From CALSMU01 sp965230225 (lineage in GTDB: Bacteria > Bacteroidota > Bacteroidia > Flavobacteriales_D > Parvicellaceae), in the NCBI GenBank assembly GCA_965230225.1, contig CBDDKM010000004.1:1-64000 (forward strand): DNA of 64,000 nt. The letters are read 5' to 3'. Of this stretch, positions 9,235 to 18,172 are shown in pieces (position 1 is the stretch's first letter; every line of letters begins with the position of its first letter). The translations under genes and the position numbers were made by a program. Under the pieces are notes generated by a model that did no database searches, was not told the origin of the DNA, and saw only the letters and a program-made list of their open reading frames with translations.

Positions 9235-12200
9235 TTCTTCCTCCATTTTCGCCACATCCAGGCCCTAGTTTAACGATATGATGTGCACTATTTATTAATG
9301 CTGAGTGGTGCTCTACCATTAAAATGGTATGTCCCTTTTTAATCATATCATTAAATACATTCGATAGCTTAATTAAGTCATAATAATGGAGTCCGGTACT
9401 CGGCTCATCCAGAATAAATAGATTGTTTTTAGAATCCGATTGAAGCAGTTTAGCCAATTTTAATCGCTGAACCTCTCCTCCGGAAAGGGTATTGCCTGCT
9501 TGTCCTAGTTGGATATGCCCCAAACCTAAATCCGTAAGTATGGTTAGTTGGTCAACTAGTTTTTTATCATTGGTAGTGCTCAATGCTTCGTTAATGCTCA
9601 ATTGTAGGAATTCGCCAATTGATTTTCCGTTTAACTGACAAGATAGTACCGTAGAATTATACCTCAATCCATTGCAAGTTTCACATGGGTTCCAGATATC
9701 ACTCATAAAATCCATGCTGGTTTTTACTTTTCCATAGCCAGAGCAAGTTGGACATTTTCCATTTTTACTTTGGTAAGAAAAATCAGCCCTTTTTAATTTA
9801 AGTTCTTTTGCCGAATCTGATTTCGCATATATTCCTCTTAATTGATCCAGGGTCCCGGTATAAGAAGCTGGTGTGGTTAATGAGTTAATGGATATGGGGT
9901 GTTGATCCACTAAAATTACATCATCAAAGAGATCCAGACCTTCTATTGCAGAACACCCAACGGGTCTTTTCCTTAAGTAAGATTGATAAATAACTTCATT
10001 TACCAGACTGGACTTTCCACTTCCTGAGACACCGGAAACGACATTAATTTGGTTAGAGAAAAACTCAACGTCGATGTTTTTTAGGTTGTTTTGATGAGCA
10101 CCAATAGCTTTGAAAGAACCGGAGTTTTCAGGTAAGTCAACCTTGTCAAGTTTATTGTCTTTATTCAATAATTGGTAGGTAATCGAATTATCATCTGTAA
10201 GTTGATCCAATGCTCCCTGGAAAACAACATGACCTCCTTTAGTGCCTGATTCTGGCCCAAGTTCTATCAGGTAATCAGCATGTTTGATTACTTCTTTGTC
10301 GTGTTCAATAACAACAACTGTGTTTCCATTTAAGGTTAATTCTTTCAATACCTTATTAAGGGATTTAATTTGCTCAATGTCTAACCCAACGGATGGTTCA
10401 TCCAATACATAAGTTACTCCATAAAGGTGAGTACTCAGGTGTCCAGCTAATGATAACCGCTGAGCTTCTCCTCCAGATAAAGTACTGGCCGACCTATTGA
10501 GGGTAAGATGTCCTAAGCCTAGTTGTTGTAGTGTTTGTAGAGTACTTTCGACTTTAGGTAAAGCAGCATTTAGAAGAAGCTCTTCTTTAGAGGAAGATGG
10601 AACTAAATCTTCAATGAATTTAATGAGTTTGTCAACTGATAAGCTGGTGAGTTCGAAAATGTTCTTACCGCTTAACTCAACTTCTAACCTGGAAGGCTTA
10701 AGTCGGCTTCCATTACAATTGGAACAAGTAACATCGTGCATTAATTCCTGTAAAGAGCTAATGTCTTTGTTATGAAGCTTTCGATAATACTCATCGTTAA
10801 TGTATCCGCAGAATCCCAACCATTTGGATTGAATACTTTGGGTTCCACTTCTGGTTTTGGTTTTAAAGTTCCATTCAGTACTCCATTCCTGATTTCCAGT
10901 ACCATATAAGATGACCTCTTTTTCATCTTCATTTAATTCACTCCACGGTTTATTCAGGTTAATTCCTCTTTGCAATGCAACTTCCTTTAGTATGGCTACA
11001 AATTGTCCGTTTGGGTTAGTGTAATACATTAATGCTTTGTTCGGGTTGGTTGCATCAGTTAGAATACTGGAATAGGTTGATACAATAATGTTTTCAGGGT
11101 TACAGGTGGCATTTGTCCCTTTTCCATCGCAGTGGTGGCATGCTCCTAATTGGTGATTAAACGAAAATTGTTGAGCGGTAAAATCATGTCCTGTTAACTG
11201 AGAAATTCTGGAATAAAGCAATCTTAGGTAATCGTAGATTCCCGATATAGTTCCTACGGTAGATCGATTGGAGTGGGTTCTAATTTTTTTAATGGCAATA
11301 GTAGGAGTTAGCCCAATGGCATTATCCAAAACAGCTTCGTTATTTTGATGTAAGAAACTACGTTGATATGTACTAAATGAAGAAGAAAATCGATTATTGG
11401 CTTCTGCAAATAAAGTATCGAATACCAATGTGGTTTTACCACTTCCAGATAATCCCGTTACTGCGGTAATTCTATTTTTCGGAAAAGTTACATCGATGTT
11501 TTTCAATAGGTGGGTTTTAACCCCTCTTAGCTGAATGTGATCAATGTGTTTAGAACTGGTTTTAGCCAATGAAATACCCGATGATTCCAGTTGTTTAGGT
11601 GTCCCCTGGTGAAGGATGTGACCATCATTACCCAGTTCTATGTGCCAATGACTGTTGGCAATAAACTGTTCGTCCTGTTCAATACATACAATCGAATTGC
11701 CCTGATCAGCCAGTTGATTAAGAATGGTCAGTAAATTTTCAATGTCCTGATAATGTAATCCAATGCATGGTTGGTTTAGTAGATAAAGTCCCTTTCCATC
11801 GTTCTTTTTTTGAAGCTCATTGGCCAATTTTATTCTTTGTGCTTCTCCCCCAGAGAGAGTAGTAGATGACTGCCCTAACTTTAAATAGCCCAGCCCTAAT
11901 TGTTGAAGTAATTGGAGTCCAGAGAGAATTTTATTTTGTCCTTCGAAGAATTCAAAGGCTTCATTAATGCTCAGTTGGTAAACATCTGCAATCGATTTCT
12001 CGGAGTATTTGATTTCCAATGTCTCAGGGTTAAACCGTTTGCCGTTACACACTCCACAAACAGAGTCTATTTTTCCCAGAAAGTGCATTCCAATTTGGGT
12101 TTTTCCTGCACCCTGACAAGCCTCGCATCTACCTCCTTTGTTGTTGAATGAAAACCTTGATTTGGTGAATTTCTTTTCTTTTGCTTCTGGTAAACTGGCA

Positions 12201-13921
12201 TATAAGTCTCTGATTTTGTCTGATAATCCGATATAAGTGGCAGGATTACTTCGTGGAGTTCTACCAATTGGTGATTGATCTACAAAAACTGTTTTAGTAA
12301 AGGAATCTATACCAATGGCTTTTTTAATCTTAACATCTTCTTTGTGCTCTACCAGAGGCTTTAAGGTTTGTAGTACTAAACTTTTCTTTCCACTTCCGGA
12401 TTTCCCACTAACCACGTTAATTGCTTCTATTTTAAAGGAAACATCCACTTGTTTTAAGTTGTTTTGATAACAACCAATCAATTGAAAGCTGTTTTTGTCA
12501 GATTTCCTCTGCTCTATGATGTTAGTAGAATGTAGAGCCTTGTAAGTAGGACTTATTTCTTCAAAATCTTTTTTCTTCAGGAAGTTTTTTAAAGTTCCGT
12601 TGTATAGAATCTTACCTCCGTCAATTCCAGCTCCAGGACCAATATCAATTATCCAGTCCGATTGTTTGATGGTGTCCAAATCGTGTTCCACTACCATTAC
12701 GGTATTTCCTTGATTGACCAGATTTCTAAGCAGTTGAATCACTTGCTGGTTTTCCGAAGGGTGAAGACCAATGGATGGTTCGTCAAAAACGTATAGGACG
12801 TTACTTAAATTAGCTTCCGTTTGATTAGAAAGGCGAATTCTCTGGATTTCACTTCCTGTAATGGAAGAAGTTGGCCTGTTGATGGTTAAGTGTCCTAGTC
12901 CTAGTTGCTCAAGAGTATTTATTTTAGAGGTAATTCGATTAATAATGTTTTGAGCAATAGATTCCCATTGTTCCTGCTCTAACCACAAGCTAAGTTCTGA
13001 AAGAGAATAGCTAGCCAGGTCTGCAATGGACTTATTTTTAACCTGAACATCTAGAGCACTTGGGCTGAGCTTTTTCCCTTTGCAGCAAGAGCAAGTTACT
13101 GCATGAGCATATTTTAAGATGTTGGGGTTTCTATCTCTCTTAAGAATATCGGACATGATGGTGATCATCCCTTTAAAGTATCCTTCTTCTCTTGGTTTAG
13201 CTTTTATTCCGGTCCATTTTAGCCTGGATTCTAAACTGTGTTTACCAAAAGGAACTTTAATTTTCTCACTACCATACAGAATAACGTTTCTTTGATCTTC
13301 TGTAAGCTGGTTCCAGGTGTGATCCACATCAAAACCTTCTGCCTTGCATACCTGATCAAGTACTTCCATAGTTACCTGAGAATACATAATGTATCCTGTG
13401 GGTAGAGTAGGAGCAAGAGCCCCTTCCCGAATGGTTTTATCTGGTTCGCTAACTAGTTTGCTGATGTCTATTTTTTCCTCTTGTCCAATGCCTTTACACA
13501 CAGGGCACCAACCTTGTTCTGTGTTAAAGGAAAATAAAGATCGGGTGAGCTTTATCTCTTCCCTCGTTTCCCCAAATCGTGCATAGAGTAGGCGGAGTAG
13601 GTCATAAATGTCTGATACCGTACCAACTGTTGATCTTACGTTGGAACTACCTGTTTTTTGCCCAATGGTAATTACAGGTGAAAGACCTTCTAATTGTTCT
13701 ACCTCAGGTCGTTTAAGTTTGCCCAGAAATTGTTTGGCAAAGGATGGAATGGTTTCAAAATATCGGCGTTGTCCTTCTCGTGCGATTACATCGAATACCA
13801 AACTTGATTTTCCTGATCCGGAAATACCGGTTACAACAATTAATTGATGATGAGGGATGGTTAATGAAACATCCTTCAAATTGTGGGTGCTGGCATTCTT
13901 GATGATGATCTCCTTAGGCAT
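9224..13921 (-). CDS. uvrA: Double-length UvrA-like protein (four ABC ATPase modules)
   Basis: About 1565 residues, against about 940 for ordinary UvrA. Two UvrA-like halves are fused. Numbered from the longer frame start at 13975, Walker A motifs lie near residues 50, 525, 842 and 1316. UvrA-type CxxC...CxxC zinc modules occur in each unit, classically spaced in modules 2 and 4. The C-terminal half has intact signatures (LSGGEAQRL, LSGGEVQRL) and Walker B (LDEPSVGL, LDEPSTGL). The N-terminal half is eroded: the module 1 signature reads ITGSE, and module 2 has L-N-Q-P for L-D-E-P and E-Q-D for E-H-D, so that site should not hydrolyse ATP. The ATG at 13921 (M-P-K-E-I-I-I-K-N) is chosen because the longer start lies inside a terminator hairpin. 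Whether it acts in nucleotide excision repair or as a class II-like or resistance UvrA cannot be told here. Confidence 0.9.
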   Translation of the reverse strand: MPKEIIIKNASTHNLKDVSLTIPHHQLIVVTGISGSGKSSLVFDVIAREGQRRYFETIPSFAKQFLGKLKRPEVEQLEGLSPVITIGQKTGSSNVRSTVGTVSDIYDLLRLLYARFGETREEIKLTRSLFSFNTEQGWCPVCKGIGQEEKIDISKLVSEPDKTIREGALAPTLPTGYIMYSQVTMEVLDQVCKAEGFDVDHTWNQLTEDQRNVILYGSEKIKVPFGKHSLESRLKWTGIKAKPREEGYFKGMITIMSDILKRDRNPNILKYAHAVTCSCCKGKKLSPSALDVQVKNKSIADLASYSLSELSLWLEQEQWESIAQNIINRITSKINTLEQLGLGHLTINRPTSSITGSEIQRIRLSNQTEANLSNVLYVFDEPSIGLHPSENQQVIQLLRNLVNQGNTVMVVEHDLDTIKQSDWIIDIGPGAGIDGGKILYNGTLKNFLKKKDFEEISPTYKALHSTNIIEQRKSDKNSFQLIGCYQNNLKQVDVSFKIEAINVVSGKSGSGKKSLVLQTLKPLVEHKEDVKIKKAIGIDSFTKTVFVDQSPIGRTPRSNPATYIGLSDKIRDLYASLPEAKEKKFTKSRFSFNNKGGRCEACQGAGKTQIGMHFLGKIDSVCGVCNGKRFNPETLEIKYSEKSIADVYQLSINEAFEFFEGQNKILSGLQLLQQLGLGYLKLGQSSTTLSGGEAQRIKLANELQKKNDGKGLYLLNQPCIGLHYQDIENLLTILNQLADQGNSIVCIEQDEQFIANSHWHIELGNDGHILHQGTPKQLESSGISLAKTSSKHIDHIQLRGVKTHLLKNIDVTFPKNRITAVTGLSGSGKTTLVFDTLFAEANNRFSSSFSTYQRSFLHQNNEAVLDNAIGLTPTIAIKKIRTHSNRSTVGTISGIYDYLRLLYSRISQLTGHDFTAQQFSFNHQLGACHHCDGKGTNATCNPENIIVSTYSSILTDATNPNKALMYYTNPNGQFVAILKEVALQRGINLNKPWSELNEDEKEVILYGTGNQEWSTEWNFKTKTRSGTQSIQSKWLGFCGYINDEYYRKLHNKDISSLQELMHDVTCSNCNGSRLKPSRLEVELSGKNIFELTSLSVDKLIKFIEDLVPSSSKEELLLNAALPKVESTLQTLQQLGLGHLTLNRSASTLSGGEAQRLSLAGHLSTHLYGVTYVLDEPSVGLDIEQIKSLNKVLKELTLNGNTVVVIEHDKEVIKHADYLIELGPESGTKGGHVVFQGALDQLTDDNSITYQLLNKDNKLDKVDLPENSGSFKAIGAHQNNLKNIDVEFFSNQINVVSGVSGSGKSSLVNEVIYQSYLRKRPVGCSAIEGLDLFDDVILVDQHPISINSLTTPASYTGTLDQLRGIYAKSDSAKELKLKRADFSYQSKNGKCPTCSGYGKVKTSMDFMSDIWNPCETCNGLRYNSTVLSCQLNGKSIGEFLQLSINEALSTTNDKKLVDQLTILTDLGLGHIQLGQAGNTLSGGEVQRLKLAKLLQSDSKNNLFILDEPSTGLHYYDLIKLSNVFNDMIKKGHTILMVEHHSALINSAHHIVKLGPGCGENGGRIIH

Positions 13922-13951
13922 GGCGTGAAGATAGAAATCATGCGTAAAAGA

Positions 13952-13986
13952 AAAAAGGACGGAACCACCACGCATCCGTCCTTTTT
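13952..13986 (-). terminator. Strong hairpin terminator upstream of uvrA-like gene
   Basis: AAAAAGGACGGA (13952-13963) pairs perfectly with TCCGTCCTTTTT (13975-13986) around an 11-base loop, giving 12 bp with T tracts on either strand. On the minus strand it would end transcripts coming from 14180 and beyond. It sits 30 bp before the uvrA-like ATG, so that gene probably starts from a promoter overlapping the hairpin. Confidence 0.75.
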
Positions 13987-14179
13987 CTATTAGGTTGGAA
14001 GATATTTAAAATTAATTTGAATTTTAAATCCCCCTGTAAGCTGTGTTTTGCTCAGTCTTCAGATTAAATAGTACCATCAATTAACCTATTATTGAAGATG
14101 AATAAAACAATCGTTTCGAAATAACATAAAGATTCCACATGTCCCAATTTACGGGGTAGGACATTGGCTGACCCTCCAA
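13987..14179 (-). other. Non-coding gap with serial hairpins, possible 3'UTR or small RNA
   Basis: No gene is seen. Read on the minus strand there are three hairpins before the terminator. The first is a bulged 9-bp stem (CCAcATGTCC/GGACATTGG, between 14135 and 14167). The second is a TCTTCA/TGAAGA plus AATAG/CTATT composite stem (14056-14098). The third is an A/T-only 9-bp stem, ATTTAAAAT/ATTTTAAAT (14004-14029). This could be the trailer of the secretion operon or a separate RNA about 200 bases long. Confidence 0.35.
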
Positions 14180-15889
14180 TTATTTCTTCAATTCTATAGT
14201 AGATTGTTCCATTGGGGGCAAACTTCCGGAATGAAATTCGTTGTTACTTGGAGTAAGGGTTGTTTGCTCGTTGGTATTGTGGTTGGTAACGAGAAGAGAT
14301 TCTTCCGAAAACCCTTTAACATAGATTTCTTTTTGAATGGGTTGGACAGAAATATGTGGTGAGTTGGGTGTATGTTTTTCCCCTAGTTGAATAATGACTT
14401 TATTGTAGGGAAAGAAACTTTTCTTTGCGGTAAGGGTGTACTCCACATTATTAGAGAGTGGTAAAACTATTTTACCGTTTTCTGCGATCAAGGGAATTTT
14501 CTCTCCACTGTTGTTGGTCAGTACATATTTTAACCCGTTGAAAAACTTTAAGTTTCTGATGTATAATTGACCGGAATCCAGAACCAACTCTAAAGGGGAG
14601 TCGTTAGAAAAAGAATAAATATCTTCCGCTCCAATTCCTCCAAACCTATCTGAAGTAAAAAAGCCTCTCGGGTTAGTACCATCCAGAGCAATTCCGAAGT
14701 CGTTTCCGATAGAGTTAACCGGTGGCTTTAGGTTTTCTACATTCGACCACCCACCATGCTTCAACTCTGCAGAGAAAATGTCCAATTTCCCCATGCCTGG
14801 GTGAGCATCTGATGAAAAGTATAACTTTCCATTTTTTGAAATGTAAGGGAAAAGTTCATGTCCAAATGTATTTACATGCTTTCCTAGATTAGTGTAGTGG
14901 ATAAACCTTCCAAGAGAATCCTTAACCGAATAGTATATATCTGTAGCTCCCTGTCCACCTCTCATGTCGGACATAAAGTAAATAGTGTCTCCGGTTATGG
15001 ATAAGCTAGGGTGACCCACTGAGTATTCGGAACTATTAAATGCGAAGGCACTAATCGGCTCGGTCCAGGTACCTGTTGAGTCAATTTTGCTATAATAGAC
15101 CTGAAGGGTACTGGTAATACTATTTTTAAGACGATTCTTTTGTCCTTTCACCATTCTGGTAAAGTAAACTTCCTGTCCGTTGTTAGAGAATGTTGCTGGC
15201 CCTTCATGCAATGGGGTAGATAAGTCAGGGATATTTGGGAGCGGTCCTAAACTATCCTGATTAAGTTGAGGAAGTTCGATGGTGAATAGATCTAATCGTT
15301 TAATATCCATACCTCCATCAAAACTGATAAAAGCTTTTTTTGTTCCTTCTCTTGAAGAGGAGATTGCAATTTGACTTGAAGTAATAAAAACAGGAGCCAT
15401 GTCTGTTTCAGAAGTATTTATTTGAGTTAAGTTCGAAGCTTCTTTACCTATGGTTTCGTCCAACCATTTTTGTGCAGAATCGCAAGATTGCAGGTAGATC
15501 GGACCCATTGGGTCGTCTGGACTTTTTTTGATGAATTCTTCAAATTGAACCTTTGCTTCGGCAAATTTGGCACTGCTTTTCAACGATTTTCCATAGTTCA
15601 GGTAGTTAATAGGATCACGTTGATTTTTCTTCCTCTTCAGAATTTTTCGATAGGCTTTTTCCGCTTCTTCAAACTGACCAGAAATTCGGTAGCATTCTGC
15701 AATTCTTTTTTTTGAGTAATCCCGATATTCTCTGCTTCCGGACTTGACTTCAAGTTCGTAGTATTTTATGGCTTCTTCAAAAAGGTTTTTGTCAAAGTAT
15801 CGATCACCTTTATTAGCGTTTTTTTGAGCTAAGGTAGTTCCTGAAAAAGCCAACAATAAAAGTAATCCTGCAATAGAAAATCTGTTCAT
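14180..15889 (-). CDS. PorE-like TPR/beta-propeller protein lacking an OmpA domain
   Basis: The 569-residue product has a signal peptide ending at T-L-A-Q, then TPR repeats (about 25-150) and a PD40/WD40-like beta-propeller (about 160-440). The propeller has the recurring blade motif F-x-S-D-x-x-G-G-x-G-x-x-D-I-Y/F-x. A beta-rich tail resembling a carboxypeptidase regulatory-like fold closes the protein. This order matches PorE, the T9SS peptidoglycan/periplasm component. PorE ends in an OmpA-C peptidoglycan-binding domain, which is absent here. It is the last gene of the adhesin/PorP operon, 10 bp after the second PorP/SprF. A role as an accessory periplasmic scaffold for those two PorP proteins is inferred from position and family. 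Confidence 0.85.
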   Translation of the reverse strand: MNRFSIAGLLLLLAFSGTTLAQKNANKGDRYFDKNLFEEAIKYYELEVKSGSREYRDYSKKRIAECYRISGQFEEAEKAYRKILKRKKNQRDPINYLNYGKSLKSSAKFAEAKVQFEEFIKKSPDDPMGPIYLQSCDSAQKWLDETIGKEASNLTQINTSETDMAPVFITSSQIAISSSREGTKKAFISFDGGMDIKRLDLFTIELPQLNQDSLGPLPNIPDLSTPLHEGPATFSNNGQEVYFTRMVKGQKNRLKNSITSTLQVYYSKIDSTGTWTEPISAFAFNSSEYSVGHPSLSITGDTIYFMSDMRGGQGATDIYYSVKDSLGRFIHYTNLGKHVNTFGHELFPYISKNGKLYFSSDAHPGMGKLDIFSAELKHGGWSNVENLKPPVNSIGNDFGIALDGTNPRGFFTSDRFGGIGAEDIYSFSNDSPLELVLDSGQLYIRNLKFFNGLKYVLTNNSGEKIPLIAENGKIVLPLSNNVEYTLTAKKSFFPYNKVIIQLGEKHTPNSPHISVQPIQKEIYVKGFSEESLLVTNHNTNEQTTLTPSNNEFHSGSLPPMEQSTIELKK

Positions 15890-15899
15890 AAGAGGGGAA

Positions 15900-16832
15900 T
15901 TAGAAGTAATAACGTGGGTGAATTTCTTTTTGGGTAGGTGGAGGTGGTAGAGCTACTCCGTAAGACAATACAAATTCATGTGCTCCTCCCGAATAGGTTG
16001 ATAAATTAGAAATAGTTAGATCATAAGAATAAGAAGCTCTTAAATTGTCTGAAATATTAACTCTAAATATTCCTCCAATGGCATCTCCGGTTCTGAATAA
16101 TGCTCCAACTGCAATTTTATCCTTGTAGTATAAAAGCAGATTAAGATCAATTTGTGCAGGAGCACCGGAAACGGATTTAAGCAAAACATTTGGTTCTAAT
16201 GATAGGTTCTTTTTAAAGTCCCATTCTGTTCCCGCCATGATGTGTAAGTGACTGTATAATTTAGAATTGGGTTCTCCTGCCAATTGATCCTTGAATTTTG
16301 AGGCAATCATATGATTTTGAGAAATTCCGATATAGTATAAGTTCTTTTGGAAGTAGATTCCCCACGATGCATCTGGTACAACAGAATTGGTTGCTCCAAT
16401 GGGAATGGCTTGGTCTCCTTGTTCATTAAGAATGAGTTGAGTATAGTCGATGGATCGATTATATATACCGGTTTCTAACCCTACAGAAAGCTTACCACCA
16501 CCCATGTTTAAATGGTAGGAATAATATGCGGTAGCGTTGAGATTGTTCATCACCGCTATTTGATCTCGAATTACCTTAAATCCCAAACCAACGAATCGTT
16601 TTCCGATGGGGGAGTGTATATTAAAGGTTTGGGTGGTTGGGGCCCCTTCCATCCCCGCAAATTGCTGACGATGTTTAACGGTTGTTACTAAAAAGCCAGA
16701 ACTTCCAGTGTACCCAGGGTTAATGATCATTTTATCGAACACGTACATACTGTACATGGGGTCTTGTTGAGCGGTAGATTTAATGGTAAAAACAAGACCA
16801 ATGAATAGTAATATGATGGATAATTTTTTCAT
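15900..16832 (-). CDS. PorP/SprF family T9SS outer-membrane protein
   Basis: The 310-residue product has a signal peptide (to about residue 21) followed by the diagnostic Q-D-P-M-Y-S-M-Y-V-F ... N-P-G-Y-T-G-S-S-G start of PorP/SprF proteins. A chain of amphipathic beta strands runs to the C-terminus, with Y-S-Y-D-L-T-I-S-N-L and G-G-A-H-E-F-V-L-S-Y near the end, as usual for the family. PorP/SprF proteins form barrels that bring type-B cargo to T9SS and attach it at the surface. The gene starts 3 bp after the type-B cargo gene at 16836-18167, making that protein its probable partner. Confidence 0.93.
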   Translation of the reverse strand: MKKLSIILLFIGLVFTIKSTAQQDPMYSMYVFDKMIINPGYTGSSGFLVTTVKHRQQFAGMEGAPTTQTFNIHSPIGKRFVGLGFKVIRDQIAVMNNLNATAYYSYHLNMGGGKLSVGLETGIYNRSIDYTQLILNEQGDQAIPIGATNSVVPDASWGIYFQKNLYYIGISQNHMIASKFKDQLAGEPNSKLYSHLHIMAGTEWDFKKNLSLEPNVLLKSVSGAPAQIDLNLLLYYKDKIAVGALFRTGDAIGGIFRVNISDNLRASYSYDLTISNLSTYSGGAHEFVLSYGVALPPPPTQKEIHPRYYF

Positions 16833-16835
16833 GGA

Positions 16836-18167
16836 TCAACGTTTTAATAAGATGTAACCGGAGTAAGGAGATTCTTCTCCAAGGTCCAGTAAATAATAGT
16901 ACATTCCGTCTGGTAGATTCTTTCCATTCTGAGCAGTCCCATCCCAATCGTTTTGATAAGGACTTGCTTCGAAAACCACATTGCCAATACGGTTATAAAC
17001 CACCAGAGAGTTAGAAGGTAGGTTCTCAAGTTTTTCAATCACAAAAAAATCATTTACTCCATCTTCATTGGGGGTAAATGCAGAAGGTACAGGTACCGTA
17101 ACGTGTACAAAAACTGAATCGTTACTCGTACATCCATTGTTATCTGTTAGGGTAATCGTATACCAGGTTGAACTAGTTGGAGCAGCCTCAGGTGTGAGCG
17201 ATTGTGGTGCGTCTAATCCCGTTGTAGGGGACCAGGAAACAGAGCCATTTCCGGAACCGATTAACTGTGTGGTTTCGAACCTTGTAATGGACTGATCTGA
17301 TCCGGCAGAAACCAGAGTAGGCTGAACAACAGTAAGTTCTATAATATTGGAAGAATCTGCAGGACAAACTCCATTAACAGTAATGACTTTGTACAAAGTA
17401 GTTTCAAGCAAATTGTTAATGGTATATGAATCGTTGGTTTGCCCTAAAGAACCCCAGGTAATACCATTGTCAGTAGATGAGATCCAATCTTGAATAATTC
17501 CGTTGTAGCCACTAACCTGTAGCGTATCTTGATTTTGGTTGTGACATAATGTGTCATCAATTCCCAGAGTACCAGCATTACTGAAATCGTCCAAAATAAA
17601 TTCAGCATAAGAGGAGGTGTCGTAAGGACATCCAGGAACATTTTCAACAACAGCTGCATATATCGTTGGTATCGTTATACTGGGGTGATTGATAGTAGGG
17701 GAGGTTCCAGGAACATTGGTCCAGGTTGATCCATTATTGGTAGAGTAAATCCATTCTATAACATTCCCCGTAGTACCAGTTAGATTGATGGTGCCAGCAC
17801 CAGATTCGAAGCAAAATGTTCCTCCGCCATTAGCTGTGCCAGCAACACTGGGAACGTGGATGGTGATGGTGGAGACGGTAGAAGTATCTTGGGGAAAAGC
17901 TCCATCTTGTACAATAGCTCGATAGTGAGTTGTAATGGATAAGTTAAGATAACTTTGTGTAGGAGTTGGATTACCAATATTGGTCCAGGAAATGTTGTCT
18001 GTAGAGGATTCCCAATGTAAAATTGTTCCATTATACCCCGTTAAGGAGATAAAACCAGAATTACTGTCGTCGCAATAGGAGGTGGTTCCAGAGGTAATTC
18101 CTCCATTGGATTGGCTGAAACTTAGAAAATAGGAAAGTATGAATAGAAAAGTAAGTGGTCTTTTCAT
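16836..18167 (-). CDS. T9SS type B sorted protein with Ig-like repeats
   Basis: The 443-residue product has a signal peptide (to F-S-Q-S), then three repeats of about 90 residues around W-x-x-S-T-D/N-N-G/I-x-T-W, and one Ig/HYR-like domain with A-G-S-D-Q-S-I. The last about 90 residues are a type B sorting domain (P-S-A-F-T-P-N-E-D-G-V-N-D-F, Y-N-R-I-G-N, D-W-D-G, L-P-D-G-M-Y-Y-Y). It is flanked by PorP/SprF genes 3 bp downstream and 5 bp upstream. Type B cargo is known to need a PorP/SprF-like partner encoded nearby. Its surface function is unknown; a structural or adhesive role is likely. Confidence 0.9.
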   Translation of the reverse strand: MKRPLTFLFILSYFLSFSQSNGGITSGTTSYCDDSNSGFISLTGYNGTILHWESSTDNISWTNIGNPTPTQSYLNLSITTHYRAIVQDGAFPQDTSTVSTITIHVPSVAGTANGGGTFCFESGAGTINLTGTTGNVIEWIYSTNNGSTWTNVPGTSPTINHPSITIPTIYAAVVENVPGCPYDTSSYAEFILDDFSNAGTLGIDDTLCHNQNQDTLQVSGYNGIIQDWISSTDNGITWGSLGQTNDSYTINNLLETTLYKVITVNGVCPADSSNIIELTVVQPTLVSAGSDQSITRFETTQLIGSGNGSVSWSPTTGLDAPQSLTPEAAPTSSTWYTITLTDNNGCTSNDSVFVHVTVPVPSAFTPNEDGVNDFFVIEKLENLPSNSLVVYNRIGNVVFEASPYQNDWDGTAQNGKNLPDGMYYYLLDLGEESPYSGYILLKR

Positions 18168-18172
18168 TTAAA

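Noticed and set aside
13922..13975. Longer start of the UvrA-like gene
   Set aside because: The codon is inside a perfect terminator hairpin, and UvrA homology begins after the second methionine.
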